64,000 nt of DNA from G965220075 sp965220075 (GCA_965220075.1 OZ244806.1:2232001-2296000); one strand, 5' to 3'. Shown: positions 44,636 through 54,039, numbered from the stretch's first letter. The notes: generated from the sequence alone by a model not told the origin. Made by a program: numbers and translations.

Positions 44636-46078
44636 TTGAGCCGCGCGAGCGACCGCCTCCGGTTGGTCGTGATAGGCGCCGGTCCGGGCGGCTATCCGGC
44701 GGCGTTTCTGGCGGCCCAGCATGGCCTGGACGTGACCCTGGTCGATCCCGAGCCGAATCCGGGCGGCGTGTGTCTCTACCGCGGTTGCATTCCGTCCAAA
44801 GCCCTGCTGCACGTGGCCGCGCTATTGCATGAAACGCGCGCCGCCTCCGCCTGGGGACTGTCATTCGGAGAGCCTTCCATGAACCTGGCCAAGCTGCGCG
44901 AATGGAAGGATTCGGTGGTCGCCAGACTGACGCGCGGCCTGGACGGGATGCGCAGAGCGCACGGGGTCGAGCACGTGCGCGGGCGCGGCACGTTTCTCGA
45001 CGCGCATCGTTTGCAGATCGAGCAGGACGGGGGAGATCAGTCCACCCTCGACTTCGACTACGCCGTAGTGGCCACCGGTTCGCGCCCAGCGGTGCCGCCG
45101 GCTCTGGAAGTGGACTCGCCGCTGGTCATGGACTCCACGGCCGCGCTCGAGCTAGACGATATTCCCGAGCATCTGCTCGTTGTCGGCGGCGGCTACATCG
45201 GCCTCGAGCTGGGCAGCGTCTACGCGGCCTTGGGCGCCCACGTCACGGTTGTGGAAATGACGCCGGGGCTGCTGCCGGGCGTGGACCGCGACCTGGTGGA
45301 GATCGTGCAGCGGCGCCTGCGCGGCGACTTCGAGGAGATTCTGCTCAACACGCGGGTCGTGAGCATGCGCGGCCGGGAGCGCGGCGTGGAGGTGGAGCTG
45401 TCCGGATCGGCCGCCACGCCCGCGGCGCGCACGTTCGACAAGGTGCTGGTTGCGGTCGGGCGGCGTCCGAACTCGGACCTCGTGGGGCTGGAGAATACGG
45501 CCGTCGGCTTGGACCGCGGCGGGTTCATCGTCACCGATGGGCAGCGCCGCACGACCGAAGCGTCGATCTTCGCGGTGGGCGACGTTGCCGGCGAGCCGAT
45601 GCTGGCGCATAAGGCGACCCACGAAGCGCGGGTGGCGGTGGAGGCGATGGCCGGGCGCCCCACGGTCTTCGAGCCCCAGGCGATTCCGGCCGTAGTGTTC
45701 ACGGACCCCGAGATTGCGTGGTGCGGCGTGACCGAGACGATGGCCAAGGACCTGGCTATCCCGGTGGAGATCGCACAGTTCCCGTGGGCGGCCTCGGGAC
45801 GCGCGGCCACGCTGGGCCGCGGCGACGGCCTCACCAAGCTGGTGCTGGAGCCGCGCACCGCGCGTATCCTCGGCGTCGGACTGGCCGGACCGCGCGCGGG
45901 CGATCTGATAGCGGAAGGCGTGCTGGCGGTGGAGTCCGGCGCGCTTGCTTCCGATCTGCAGCTCAGCATCCATCCGCATCCCACGCTCTCCGAGACGCTG
46001 ATGGAGGCGTCCGACGTCTTCTTTGGGCACAGCCCCAGCTACATCGCACGGCCGCGCGACCGGCGGTCTATCCAGTAG
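44636..46078 (+). CDS. lpdA: Dihydrolipoamide dehydrogenase (E3)
   Basis: 480 residues; TTG start at 44636. FAD motif VVIGAGPGGYPAAFLAAQHG, redox disulfide GGVCLYRGCIPSKALL, NAD motif VVGGGYIGLELGSVYAALG, and the C-terminal interface HPHPTLSETLMEA with the catalytic His-Glu pair. It reoxidises the dihydrolipoyl group, reducing NAD. The start codon is uncertain by a few residues; a hairpin at 46141 follows the gene. Could serve other 2-oxoacid complexes as well. Confidence 0.94.
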   Translation: MSRASDRLRLVVIGAGPGGYPAAFLAAQHGLDVTLVDPEPNPGGVCLYRGCIPSKALLHVAALLHETRAASAWGLSFGEPSMNLAKLREWKDSVVARLTRGLDGMRRAHGVEHVRGRGTFLDAHRLQIEQDGGDQSTLDFDYAVVATGSRPAVPPALEVDSPLVMDSTAALELDDIPEHLLVVGGGYIGLELGSVYAALGAHVTVVEMTPGLLPGVDRDLVEIVQRRLRGDFEEILLNTRVVSMRGRERGVEVELSGSAATPAARTFDKVLVAVGRRPNSDLVGLENTAVGLDRGGFIVTDGQRRTTEASIFAVGDVAGEPMLAHKATHEARVAVEAMAGRPTVFEPQAIPAVVFTDPEIAWCGVTETMAKDLAIPVEIAQFPWAASGRAATLGRGDGLTKLVLEPRTARILGVGLAGPRAGDLIAEGVLAVESGALASDLQLSIHPHPTLSETLMEASDVFFGHSPSYIARPRDRRSIQ

Positions 46079-46140
46079 CTAGCATTCAGGCCGTGCGCGC
46101 CACACCGCGCTTCGACCGCGCTAACTGAACAAAGGCTAGT

Positions 46141-46164
46141 GTCCCGACCTTATTAGGTCGGGAC
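46141..46164 (+). terminator. Perfect hairpin after the pyruvate dehydrogenase operon
   Basis: GTCCCGACCT, loop TATT, AGGTCGGGAC: a 10-bp perfect stem with a 4-nt loop, 62 bp after the E3 stop. No U-tract follows, so it is either a weak terminator or a repetitive palindrome. Confidence 0.45.
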
Positions 46165-46203
46165 CGTACGACCACGCTAAACCCGTCCCACGGTGAGCGG
46201 GGT

Positions 46204-46233
46204 CTGGATTCCCGCTTGGCGCGGGAGTGACGG
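46204..46233. repeat. Palindromic dispersed repeat, copy 1
   Basis: CTGGATTCCCGC ... GCGGGAGTGACGG, with a CCCGC/GCGGG stem. It is an imperfect copy of the unit at 46552-46580. Read on the other strand, this type of repeat translates as the familiar VIPAHAGIQ string seen in many genomes. Confidence 0.6.
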
Positions 46234-46345
46234 AAGCGGCGCTAGGGAGTTACGCAAGGGTCTCCAACGGGAGTATGGTCAACCTTCCGTTTGATCAACC
46301 GGAACGGCGACCCTCCAGCTGAGCGGGCCACCGGGTCGATCGACC

Positions 46346-46411
46346 GTCCGGTCCCCTCTCCCTCTGTCCGGTCCCCTCTCCCTCTGTCCGGTCCCCTCTC
46401 CCAGGGGAGAG
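46346..46411. repeat. Tandem 20-bp pyrimidine repeat ending in a hairpin
   Basis: GTCCGGTCCCCTCTCCCTCT is present at 46346-46365 and 46366-46385, and a third partial copy starts at 46386. The last copy runs into CCTCTCC-CAGG-GGAGAGG, an inverted repeat. Low-complexity, non-coding. Confidence 0.7.
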
Positions 46412-46551
46412 GGAGAGGGATTAGGAATAGGGCTTTTGGGCGTCCGTGAGCTTGACTTGAAAGCAGTCTTCTCTCCTAGGAAGACCTTTGCATGATCGGG
46501 CCGATCGCACAGGAAAGGCGTGGTCACACTCGCCCGTACGTCTTCGGCCTT

Positions 46552-46580
46552 CTGGATTCCCGCGTGCGCGGGAATGACCG
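46552..46580. repeat. Palindromic dispersed repeat, copy 2
   Basis: CTGGATTCCCGCGTGCGCGGGAATGACCG contains a 9-bp perfect stem ATTCCCGCG/CGCGGGAAT with a TG centre. It is related to copy 1 about 350 bp upstream. A REP-like dispersed element in a gene-free stretch (46079-46720). Confidence 0.65.
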
Positions 46581-46720
46581 AGGGATAGCTGATCAAAGTG
46601 ACTCACTACCCGCCGCTTTGGCATCCGGCCGCGCCCTGTCTGAGAATCGGACGCCGTACGTTCGGCTCAGTTGGAACACGTGACCGGCGCGGACGCGCCG
46701 GCGTTGCATGGGAGGATTCT

Positions 46721-47299
46721 TTGGCGCCGCAACCTGTACGGGTACTAGGAATCTCCGGGAGCCTGCGCCGCGGCTCCTACAACACGGGTCTCTTGCGGGC
46801 CGCGGCGGACTTGCTGCCGGAAGGCATGTCGCTCGAGCTTTTCGATCTGCGCGAGGTCCCGCTGTTCGACGCCGATCTGGAGTCCGACGGTTTCCCGCCG
46901 CCGGTGCAGCGTCTGCGCGAGCGAATCGGCGCGGCTGACGGCCTGCTGATCGCCGCGCCCGAATACAACTACTCGGTTTCGGGCGTCCTCAAGAACGCTA
47001 TCGATTGGGCCTCGCGGCCGCCCGCGTCGCCGCTGGACGGCAAGCCGCTGGCCATGATGGGGGCGGGCGGGCGCTCTGGGACGCTTCGTGCGCAAATGCA
47101 CCTGCGGGAGATCGCGCTGCACAACAGCATGCGCGTGCTGATCGATCCCGAGGTCTTCGTGCCGTTCGCACGGCGCAAATTCAACGACGAAGGCGAGCTG
47201 ACCGACCCCAAGATCAGGGAACGTATCAGCGAAATGCTCATGGCCTTCCGCGATTGGATCGCGCATAGCGCCGCCGACCCAACCTTGCGCTACGCGTAG
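46721..47299 (+). CDS. NADPH-dependent FMN reductase (flavodoxin-like fold)
   Basis: 192 residues; TTG at 46721 chosen because GGAGG stands at 46711-46715 and the mature N-terminus PVRVLGISGSLRRGSYNTGL begins right after. The FMN phosphate loop is GSLRRGSYNTGLL; PEYNYSVSGVLKNAIDWASR is the second conserved motif (flavin isoalloxazine). Members reduce FMN, quinones, azo dyes or metals such as chromate. Preceded by the repeat-rich intergenic region. Convergent with the enolase-superfamily gene. Confidence 0.88.
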   Translation: MAPQPVRVLGISGSLRRGSYNTGLLRAAADLLPEGMSLELFDLREVPLFDADLESDGFPPPVQRLRERIGAADGLLIAAPEYNYSVSGVLKNAIDWASRPPASPLDGKPLAMMGAGGRSGTLRAQMHLREIALHNSMRVLIDPEVFVPFARRKFNDEGELTDPKIRERISEMLMAFRDWIAHSAADPTLRYA

Positions 47300-47370
47300 C
47301 CGCCGGGCGGCTTAGCGCCGGCGCCAGGCCGTTCGAAGCTCCGGCTCACCCGTGAGCGGCCGCCGGTCTA

Positions 47371-48552
47371 TCAGCGCAGCGTGGTCCTTCCCGCGAAGGA
47401 CGGGACCTTCAAGCGCGTGGCGGGCCGATGCAGGTCGTAGAGGTCCACCGGCTCGTAGGGATGATCGAGCGCGGCCTCTTCGTGGAACTCCACGCCAAGT
47501 CCGGGCCGATCGGGGATTTCCAGCCACCCGTCTTCGACCTTCATCGGATTCGAGCACACCTCGAACCGCCAGGACTCCGGCGGGAAGTGCTCGAGCGTTA
47601 GGAAGTTGGTGATGCAGGCGGCCAGCTGCACCGCGGCGGCGTACGACACCTCGCCGTTGGGGTTGTGCGGGGCGACCGGGACATAGTGGGCGTCCGCGAT
47701 GGCCGCGATCTTGCGCGCCTCCAGCATCCCGCCGCAATGCGACATGTCCGGTTGGACGACGTCGGCGCCCCCACGCGCCAGCAGCTGCTGGAAGCTGAAG
47801 ATGGTGAAGAGGCGCTCGCCGGTGGCAATCGGGATATTGGTCTTGCTCCGCACGTCGGCCATGGCGTCCAGGTTCTCGTGCGGCACCGGCTCCTCCAAGA
47901 AGCCGATGTCGAATTGCTCCACCGCGCGCGCGGCCCGCACGGCGTTGCCGGCGGTATTGAAAATCCCGTTGCAGTCGATGTAGAGGTCCACGTTAGGTCC
48001 CGCCGCCTCGCGCACCGCCCCCACGGCCTCCACGCCGGAGTGCAGAATGTGGTTGTCGAGACGGTAGAAGTCGATGCCGGGCCGGCCGCTCCAGGGGTTG
48101 AATTTCAAGCCTTGCACGCCGAGATCGAGCACGGCCCTGGCCGCCTCGGCGAACTGCGCGGGACTCATGCCCGGGCGGTACCAGGCGTTTGCGTACAGCT
48201 TGACGCGCTCGCGCGTTCGCCCGCCCAGGAGCTCGTAGACGGGCACGCCCAGCGCCTTGCCCTTCAGGTCCCACAGCGCCGTCTCGACCCCGCTGATCGC
48301 GCTCATCAGCACCGCGCCGCCGGCGTAGAAGGCCCTCCGGTACATCTCCTGATAGTGCTTCTCGATCGCGAAGGGGTCCTGCCCGACCAGGTAGCGTTTC
48401 AGCTCCTCGACCGCGGTCGCGACCGTTGCGGACTTGCCTTCGAGGGTGCCTTCGCCAACGCCGTGCAGGCCCTCGTCGGTCTCGACCTTGACGATCAGCC
48501 AGTTGCGCCACGACCCGCCGACCAGAAACGTCTTGACGTCCTCTATGCGCAT
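47371..48552 (-). CDS. Enolase-superfamily dehydratase, galactonate dehydratase-like
   Basis: 393 residues from ATG at 48552. Mandelate racemase/muconate lactonizing fold. Metal ligands are Asp in YIDCNGIFN, Glu in FLEEPVPHENLDA and Glu in ATGERLFTIF; the catalytic Asp/His region includes QPDMSHCGGMLEARKIA and VAPHNPNGEVSYAA, the pattern of D-galactonate and related sugar-acid dehydratases. It would remove water from a sugar acid to give a 2-keto-3-deoxy acid. Alone, with a divergent 436 bp gap to the ABC operon. Substrate cannot be fixed. Confidence 0.85.
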   Translation of the reverse strand: MRIEDVKTFLVGGSWRNWLIVKVETDEGLHGVGEGTLEGKSATVATAVEELKRYLVGQDPFAIEKHYQEMYRRAFYAGGAVLMSAISGVETALWDLKGKALGVPVYELLGGRTRERVKLYANAWYRPGMSPAQFAEAARAVLDLGVQGLKFNPWSGRPGIDFYRLDNHILHSGVEAVGAVREAAGPNVDLYIDCNGIFNTAGNAVRAARAVEQFDIGFLEEPVPHENLDAMADVRSKTNIPIATGERLFTIFSFQQLLARGGADVVQPDMSHCGGMLEARKIAAIADAHYVPVAPHNPNGEVSYAAAVQLAACITNFLTLEHFPPESWRFEVCSNPMKVEDGWLEIPDRPGLGVEFHEEAALDHPYEPVDLYDLHRPATRLKVPSFAGRTTLR

Positions 48553-48988
48553 GGGGCGGGTCTCAGGTCGCCGACCGTGCGGCGGCCTTGCCTACTCCGC
48601 GGATCGCCACGTTCAATCCCGGACTATCGCCGCCGGCGGTCAGGGTCCCGATGTTCTTGGGCGTCTGATTCAACTTGTCACTTCACAGTTCGAAGAGGGT
48701 GCGGCGAGAATCCGTATGGTGCGCGCTGACTGCGATCCAAGTATCGCAGCGCCGGCGCAATCGACCCACACGCAACCACCGCACGTCCTTCCTGGCGCGG
48801 TCCGAAGCCGAGGATGGTCCCAGCCGTGCGCCGGAGCCCCGGCGAGCGCACGCTCGCGGCGCTGAGGTCGGCCATCGATAACTGGTTTGGGGGTCGGCGC
48901 CTGTATTTCCGGCCCCACCGTGTCCCAGGTACCGCAGCCGTCGCGCAATGCGGTACTCTCCCGCCGCCCTTACTCCCCAGGATGTGCA
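48553..48988. other. Divergent intergenic region between dehydratase and ABC operon
   Basis: About 436 bp without a supported gene. A GCGGTACTCTCCC box at about 48949-48961 resembles the -10-like strings seen before other operons and lies about 30 bp before the ABC ATPase ATG. No operator recognised. Confidence 0.35.
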
Positions 48989-49936
48989 ATGGTCGGCAAC
49001 CAGGCAGTCCTCGAGTGCCGTGATCTCCGCAAGACGTTCGGCGAGCTCACGGCTGTCGACGGGGTGAGCTTCCACATCGCGCCGGGCGAGACCTACGGGC
49101 TGCTGGGACCAAACGGCGCGGGGAAGACGACCACCATTTCGATGGCCGTTGGCCTGGCGCGCCGCGACGGCGGCGACGTCCTCGTGGAGGGCGATCCTCT
49201 CGACCCCGGCAGCGTCGAGCTCAAGGGTCGGATCGGACTCGTGCCGCAGGAAGTGGCGATCTATCCGGACCTGACGGCGCGTGAGAATCTGCGGTTCTTC
49301 GGGCGGCTCTACGGAATGCCGCGCGCCGCGCTGAACCGCCGCATCGACGATGTGCTGCAAATCATCGGGCTGGCGGATCGCGCGGACGAGCGCACGGACC
49401 AGTTCTCAGGCGGCATGAAGCGGCGCCTCAACATTGGTATCGGCCTGTTGCACACGCCGCGCCTGCTAGTTCTCGACGAGCCGACAGTCGGTGTCGACCC
49501 ACAGAGCCGCAATGCCATTCTGGAGAGCGTCGAGCGGCTGAGCGGCGAGGGCACGGCAGTGCTCTACACGACGCACTACATGGAGGAGGCCGAACGGCTC
49601 TGTGACCGCATCGGCATCATTGATCAGGGACAGATCAAGGCCGAGGGCACGCGTCGTGAGCTCGTGCAGATCGTGGGCGAGCACGATCGCCTGCGCCTGC
49701 GTGCGACCGGTCCGCTGCAGGCCGGCGCCGAAGCGATCCGCGGCATGGCCGGCGTGCGCGAGGTGGACGTGGCCGACGGCGCCATCGACGTGTTGATCGA
49801 GAGCGCGGGCGACTCGCTGGTATCAATTCTGTCCGCGCTCGGCGACGCCGGTGTGACGACCTCGCACGTTGACATCGACGAGCCCAACCTCGAGGCGGTG
49901 TTCTTGCACCTGACCGGCCGCTCGCTGCGCGACTAG
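48989..49936 (+). CDS. ABC transporter ATP-binding protein (ABC-2 exporter)
   Basis: 315 residues; ATG at 48989 chosen over upstream options because homology (VLECRDLRKTFGELTAVDGV) begins right there. Walker A GPNGAGKTTT (about 41-50), signature FSGGMKRRLNIG, Walker B LLVLDEPTVGVDPQ. It belongs to the NatA/CcmA/DrrA type that energises ABC-2 permeases for export of drugs, lipids or ions. The C-terminal ~80 residues form the usual regulatory extension. Directly followed (2 bp) by two permease genes. Cargo unknown. Confidence 0.92.
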   Translation: MVGNQAVLECRDLRKTFGELTAVDGVSFHIAPGETYGLLGPNGAGKTTTISMAVGLARRDGGDVLVEGDPLDPGSVELKGRIGLVPQEVAIYPDLTARENLRFFGRLYGMPRAALNRRIDDVLQIIGLADRADERTDQFSGGMKRRLNIGIGLLHTPRLLVLDEPTVGVDPQSRNAILESVERLSGEGTAVLYTTHYMEEAERLCDRIGIIDQGQIKAEGTRRELVQIVGEHDRLRLRATGPLQAGAEAIRGMAGVREVDVADGAIDVLIESAGDSLVSILSALGDAGVTTSHVDIDEPNLEAVFLHLTGRSLRD

Positions 49937-49938
49937 CC

Positions 49939-51138
49939 GTGCGCGCGGCGCTGGCCATTGCGGCCAAGGATGTCCGGCAGCGCGTACGCGACCGCTCGCT
50001 CTACATCTTTGCCTTTGCGGCGCCGCTCGGGCTTGCCGCCATCTTCAGCTTCGTATTCAACCCCATTCGTGAGCTTGACTTCGCGGCGACGTACGCGGTG
50101 GTGGATGAGGACGGGGGACCGATCGCCAGAGGGCTCGTCGACGGCGTGCTCGGGGGATTGGCGGCGGACAGCAACGTCGAGCTGATCGACTTGGCGAGTG
50201 AAGCGGAGGCCGCGCGACTGCTCGAGGGCGACTCCGACGTTCCGGCCGATGCGCCTGATATCGACGCGGCCATCATCATTCCCAGGGGCTTCTCCGCGCG
50301 GGTGCAGGCTGGTCAAGCGTCGGAGCTGCGCGTGCTTGGCAACGCGGCGGCCACGACCGCGTCCGCGCTCGCGGTTGCCGTGGTCGAGTCGTACGCGCAT
50401 GAGCTGGAGTACCTCCAGGGGGCGGTCGCCACGCTGGCGGCGCTCGATCCCGCGCGATTGGCCGACGCCGACGCGGTGGTGGCGCGCGCGGCGGCAATGG
50501 CCGGCCCGGTCACCGTTCGGGACGTGTCGGCCAGCACCAAGCAGCTCGACTACATAACGTTCTATGCCGCCGGAGTCGCGATTTTCTTCCTGTTCTTTAC
50601 CGCGCAGTTCGGTGTCAACGGTTTGTTGGAGGAGCGGCACGCCGGCACGCTGAGCCGGTTGCTGGCGGCGCCGATCCGCAAGTGGTCGATCGTGCTCGGC
50701 AAGGCGATCACCGCGTTCGCGCTGGGTCTCGTCAGCATGCTGGTCCTGGTGGTGGCGACGAGCCTTCTGTTCGGCGCGGACTGGGGCAATCCAGGCGGCG
50801 TGGCGTTGCTGGTGATCGCGGGCACGGCCGCGGCCATCGGCGTCACGTCGGTCGTCGGAGCGCTGGCGCGCACGGCCGAACAGGCGGCAGTGTTCACGTC
50901 GATCATCGCGGTGGTGCTGGGGATTCTGGGCGGCACGTTCTTCCCCGTGAGCCAGGCCGGGGGCTTTCTCGCCAGCCTGCGATTCATCACGCCGCATGGC
51001 TGGTTCATGCAGGGTCTCGGCGACCTGGCCGGCGGCTCGGTCGTCGACGTGATTCCGGCGGCGGCCGCGATGATCGGGTTCGCCGCGGTGAGCTCGGCCC
51101 TCGCGCTGGTGCTGCTGCGGCGGGGCCTCAATCCATGA
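49939..51138 (+). CDS. ABC-2 type permease, first subunit
   Basis: 399 residues from GTG. One N-terminal membrane helix (about 20-40), a long extracytoplasmic domain (about 45-205), then five C-terminal helices including the ABC-2 motif region LEERHAGTLSRLLAAPIRKW. The topology is the type V/ABC-2 exporter with one TM before the periplasmic domain. It pairs with the next gene (ATGA overlap) and the preceding ATPase, making a heterodimeric exporter. No substrate signature. Confidence 0.87.
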   Translation: MRAALAIAAKDVRQRVRDRSLYIFAFAAPLGLAAIFSFVFNPIRELDFAATYAVVDEDGGPIARGLVDGVLGGLAADSNVELIDLASEAEAARLLEGDSDVPADAPDIDAAIIIPRGFSARVQAGQASELRVLGNAAATTASALAVAVVESYAHELEYLQGAVATLAALDPARLADADAVVARAAAMAGPVTVRDVSASTKQLDYITFYAAGVAIFFLFFTAQFGVNGLLEERHAGTLSRLLAAPIRKWSIVLGKAITAFALGLVSMLVLVVATSLLFGADWGNPGGVALLVIAGTAAAIGVTSVVGALARTAEQAAVFTSIIAVVLGILGGTFFPVSQAGGFLASLRFITPHGWFMQGLGDLAGGSVVDVIPAAAAMIGFAAVSSALALVLLRRGLNP

Positions 51139-52301
51139 AGCCGCTAGCGATCGCCGCGATGAACCTGCGCCGCTTCATGCGCGAGCGCGCGAACATCTTC
51201 TTCGTGTTCATCTTCCCGATGCTGCTGATCCTCGTGCTCGGGTCGGTGTTCGGGGGCGGGTTCGACACGCGCCTGGGCGTCGTCGCTCTCGGGTCCGGCG
51301 AGCTCACCAGCGCGACCGTCGACAGCCTGGAGGCGCGGGACGAGTTCGTCGTGCAGCGGCAGGACGACCGCGAAACCGTAATACGGGCCGTCGAGCGCGG
51401 CGAGCTCGAGGCGGCGTTGATCATCCCGGCCGGCTACGACGACGCCGTGCGCGCGGGCGGCGGCGTGGAGATCGACTTCGTCGCCCGCCCCGGTCAGCAG
51501 GCCTCGAACATTCGCCGGACCATCGAGGCGGTGCTCGCGGATCGGATGGCGCTGCCGCGCGTCGCCGCGTTCGTCGCCGCCGAAGGCGCGGGCACGTTCG
51601 ACGAGGCGCTCGCCCGCGCCGAGGCGGCGGCGCAGGCCGGTGGCGTGCAGGTCACGACCACGGTCGCGGGCGAGCCCATCGTGTTCGATCAGCTCGGGCA
51701 GTTCGACCTGGGCGCGCAACAGCAGCTGGTCCTGTTCATGTTCCTCACCTCGCTGGCCGGGTCGGCCGCGCTGATTCAGACGCGGCGAATCGGCGTGGCG
51801 CGGCGCATGTTCGCCACGCCCACGCCGGTGCGATCCATCCTGCTCGGAGAGGGTCTTGGGCGGTTCGGCGTCGCGCTCGTGCAGGGCGTCTTCATCATGG
51901 TGGGGACGCTGCTGATGTTCGGCGTGCGCTGGGGCGACCCGCTGAGCGCGATCGTGATCCTGCTCGTCTTCGCGCTCGTGGGGAGCGGCGCGGCGATGCT
52001 GATGGGGGCGCTGTTTCACAACGATCAGCAGGCCGCGCCCGTCGGGGTGTTCCTGGGGCTGGGGACCGCGGCGCTCGGCGGCAGCATGATGCCGCTGCAG
52101 GTGATGGAGCTCTTCGCGCCGACGGTGTGGACGGTCGCCCACGTGACGCCGCATGCCTGGGCCTTGGAGGCGTTCGAGGACCTAGTGGTGAACGGCGCCG
52201 GCCTCGGCGACGTGCTGCCCTATATCGGCATCCTGCTAGCGTATGCGGCCGGCTTCTACGCGCTGGCCGTCTGGCGGCTGCGAGCCGTCCTCACCCGCTA
52301 G
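51135..52301 (+). CDS. ABC-2 type permease, second subunit
   Basis: 388 residues; ATG at 51135 overlaps the previous stop by 4 bp. Same architecture as the first subunit: an N-terminal helix (ANIFFVFIFPMLLILVLGSV), an extracytoplasmic domain with HlyD-like coil content (about 45-200), then a C-terminal helix bundle with IGVARRMFATPTPVRSILLG. The heterodimer probably exports a small molecule or lipid. An IS110 fragment begins about 20 bp after the stop, ending the operon. Confidence 0.87.
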   Translation: MKPLAIAAMNLRRFMRERANIFFVFIFPMLLILVLGSVFGGGFDTRLGVVALGSGELTSATVDSLEARDEFVVQRQDDRETVIRAVERGELEAALIIPAGYDDAVRAGGGVEIDFVARPGQQASNIRRTIEAVLADRMALPRVAAFVAAEGAGTFDEALARAEAAAQAGGVQVTTTVAGEPIVFDQLGQFDLGAQQQLVLFMFLTSLAGSAALIQTRRIGVARRMFATPTPVRSILLGEGLGRFGVALVQGVFIMVGTLLMFGVRWGDPLSAIVILLVFALVGSGAAMLMGALFHNDQQAAPVGVFLGLGTAALGGSMMPLQVMELFAPTVWTVAHVTPHAWALEAFEDLVVNGAGLGDVLPYIGILLAYAAGFYALAVWRLRAVLTR

Positions 52302-52322
52302 CGAACCACGCCGCCCGGACAA

Positions 52323-52710
52323 GATGGAAGGACCGGCCCCGGTCGCAAAGCCGCAGGTCGCGCGGGCCGGGTCAGGCGCCCGTGCAGAGCTCCATACGGC
52401 GACGCCAGTGCAATGCGCCAGGGTAGGCAATACGTGGGGCTGGATGCGCACAAGGACTTGCCCAGGGCCGGCGGCCTTCGCCAATGAGGCAGGGCTGTGC
52501 GTCTATGCGGTGTACCGCCAGATGCGGGCGCTGGGACAGGCGTGCCTGGTGGCAGCGCCGATCTCGGCGCCGCACACGCCGGGAATCGGATCAAGACCGA
52601 CCGGCGGAACGCGCGCGGACTGCGGGCCGGCGATCTGACCGCAGTGTGGGTGCCGGACGAGGCCCGTGAGACGCTGCGGGATCTAGTGCGGGCGGGGCCG
52701 CCGTGCCGGA
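52323..52710 (+). mobile_element. IS110-family fragment, copy A (left end plus part of transposase)
   Basis: The first 136 bp (52323-52458) match 55279-55414 with about 14 differences by eye, then a short internal deletion leads to frames reading VYAVYRQMRALGQACLVAAP and RRNARGLRAGDLTAVWVPDE then LRDLV, the DEDD/KTD(RR)A region of IS110 transposases, with small indels. It stops inside the 3' end of the convergent 52591-54039 membrane gene. The non-coding first part is a candidate bridge-RNA region. Inactive element. Confidence 0.75.
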
Positions 52711-54039
52711 TGCCCGCACGAGCGTCTGAAGCAGAAAGCCCACGGCCACCGTGCCCAACAGCGCCCAGCGAAGCGTGAAGCGGTCGAAGGTCGTGACGAG
52801 CCAGCCGGATTGCAGCGACTCCGTTGCGAACGGGCCGCTGTAGAACACGACGAAGGTCAGCGCCACGTTGATGAGCGCGAACGAGGCGAGCGCCAGGCCG
52901 AGTCGCCGCCGCGTGAGCGCGAGCCCGCCGACGCCGATCGCGAGCAGTGGGAAGGCCAGGCCCCACGAACCGTAGTTCAGCACCTTCGCGCCAAAATGCG
53001 ATCCGATCACCCGCAAGCGGTCAAAGTCCACCGTGCCGGCGATGATGTCCAAGGGGAGTGCCGTCGCGCGGGCCGAGTACGGCTCCTGGAGGTTGAGTGC
53101 GGCGGTGAATACGAGTTGCCAGGGCGTCCACGCCACCGCGAAGGCTCCGATCACCAGCAGCGGCGCGGTGATGCGTGCGCGTCCGCGCGCGAACGCGAGC
53201 GCCACGGGAATCGCCGCGACCAGCAGCAGCGGCGCCTCGAGCCTAAGCAGAGCCGTCGCCGCGGTGGCCAGCGCGGCCAGTCGCAATGATGCGGCCGCGC
53301 CCGCCGCGACGAACTCGAGCAGGTAGACCGTGCCCGTGGTGGCGACGGCCGCAAAGGGCACGTCCGCATAGGCGGTGGACGCGAAGCTCATCAGGGTAGG
53401 CGTAGCGATCACGGCCAGCGCCGTGATGACTCCCACCCACGGCGCTCCCGCACGACCGACCGCTCCCGACACAACTCCGGCGAGCGCCGCGACGTATAGC
53501 GGCGCGACGAGCTTGGACGCGGCCTCACCACCCAGTTCCAGCGCGGCGGCGTGCATGCTCGGGAGCCCGAGTGGATAGCCCGGGAACAAACCGGCGCGCA
53601 CGCCGTCGAGCGACCGCTCTACAAGCAGACCCTGCCCTTTCGCCACCCAAATGCTCTGTGAGTCCCAGAGGACGACCGGCCAGCTCAGTGCGAACGCGGT
53701 GATGCTGGCCAGCGCGGCTGCCAGCGCGGCGTCGCCCACCCAGCCTCGATGTGAGCGCACACGGGCTCGCAGGTTGTGCCACGCGCCGGCCGAGAGGAGC
53801 GCACGACGCTCGACTACCGCGAACACCACGGCGCCGATGCCGCCGGCCGCCAGCCAGCTTCCCGAGCCCGGTGGAACGCCGGCAGCGAACGCAATCTGCA
53901 GCGCCCACATGGCAGCGCCTACGCCCGTGATGAATCCCACGCCGATTGCCTCGCGCAAGGTGACGTGGGGCGCCAGGCACCGGACCGCGGCAAAACCGCC
54001 CAGCGTCAGCCCGGCCGCAGCCAGCACAAACAAGGCCAT
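52591..54039 (-). CDS. GT-C-like polytopic membrane protein, C-terminus replaced by IS110 sequence
   Basis: 482 residues from ATG at 54039, directly after the TAG of the upstream gene. Roughly 11-12 helices, with an early loop WDSQSIWVAKGQGLL containing the Asp-x-x-x-Ile pattern of membrane glycosyltransferases of the GT-C fold (for example ArnT/PMT-like). The last ~40 residues (ASGTAAPPALDP onward) are antisense to the IS110 fragment, so the native C-terminus was lost at about 52710 and the reading frame ends in insertion DNA. Likely non-functional or altered. Paired with the 154-residue gene upstream. Confidence 0.65.
   Translation of the reverse strand: MALFVLAAAGLTLGGFAAVRCLAPHVTLREAIGVGFITGVGAAMWALQIAFAAGVPPGSGSWLAAGGIGAVVFAVVERRALLSAGAWHNLRARVRSHRGWVGDAALAAALASITAFALSWPVVLWDSQSIWVAKGQGLLVERSLDGVRAGLFPGYPLGLPSMHAAALELGGEAASKLVAPLYVAALAGVVSGAVGRAGAPWVGVITALAVIATPTLMSFASTAYADVPFAAVATTGTVYLLEFVAAGAAASLRLAALATAATALLRLEAPLLLVAAIPVALAFARGRARITAPLLVIGAFAVAWTPWQLVFTAALNLQEPYSARATALPLDIIAGTVDFDRLRVIGSHFGAKVLNYGSWGLAFPLLAIGVGGLALTRRRLGLALASFALINVALTFVVFYSGPFATESLQSGWLVTTFDRFTLRWALLGTVAVGFLLQTLVRASGTAAPPALDPAASHGPRPAPTLRSDRRPAVRARSAGRS

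Noticed and set aside
46279..46596. A 105-codon minus-strand frame starting MISYPSVIPAHAGIQ
   Set aside because: The sequence is the translation of a dispersed palindromic repeat and of pyrimidine tandem repeats; no independent gene evidence.
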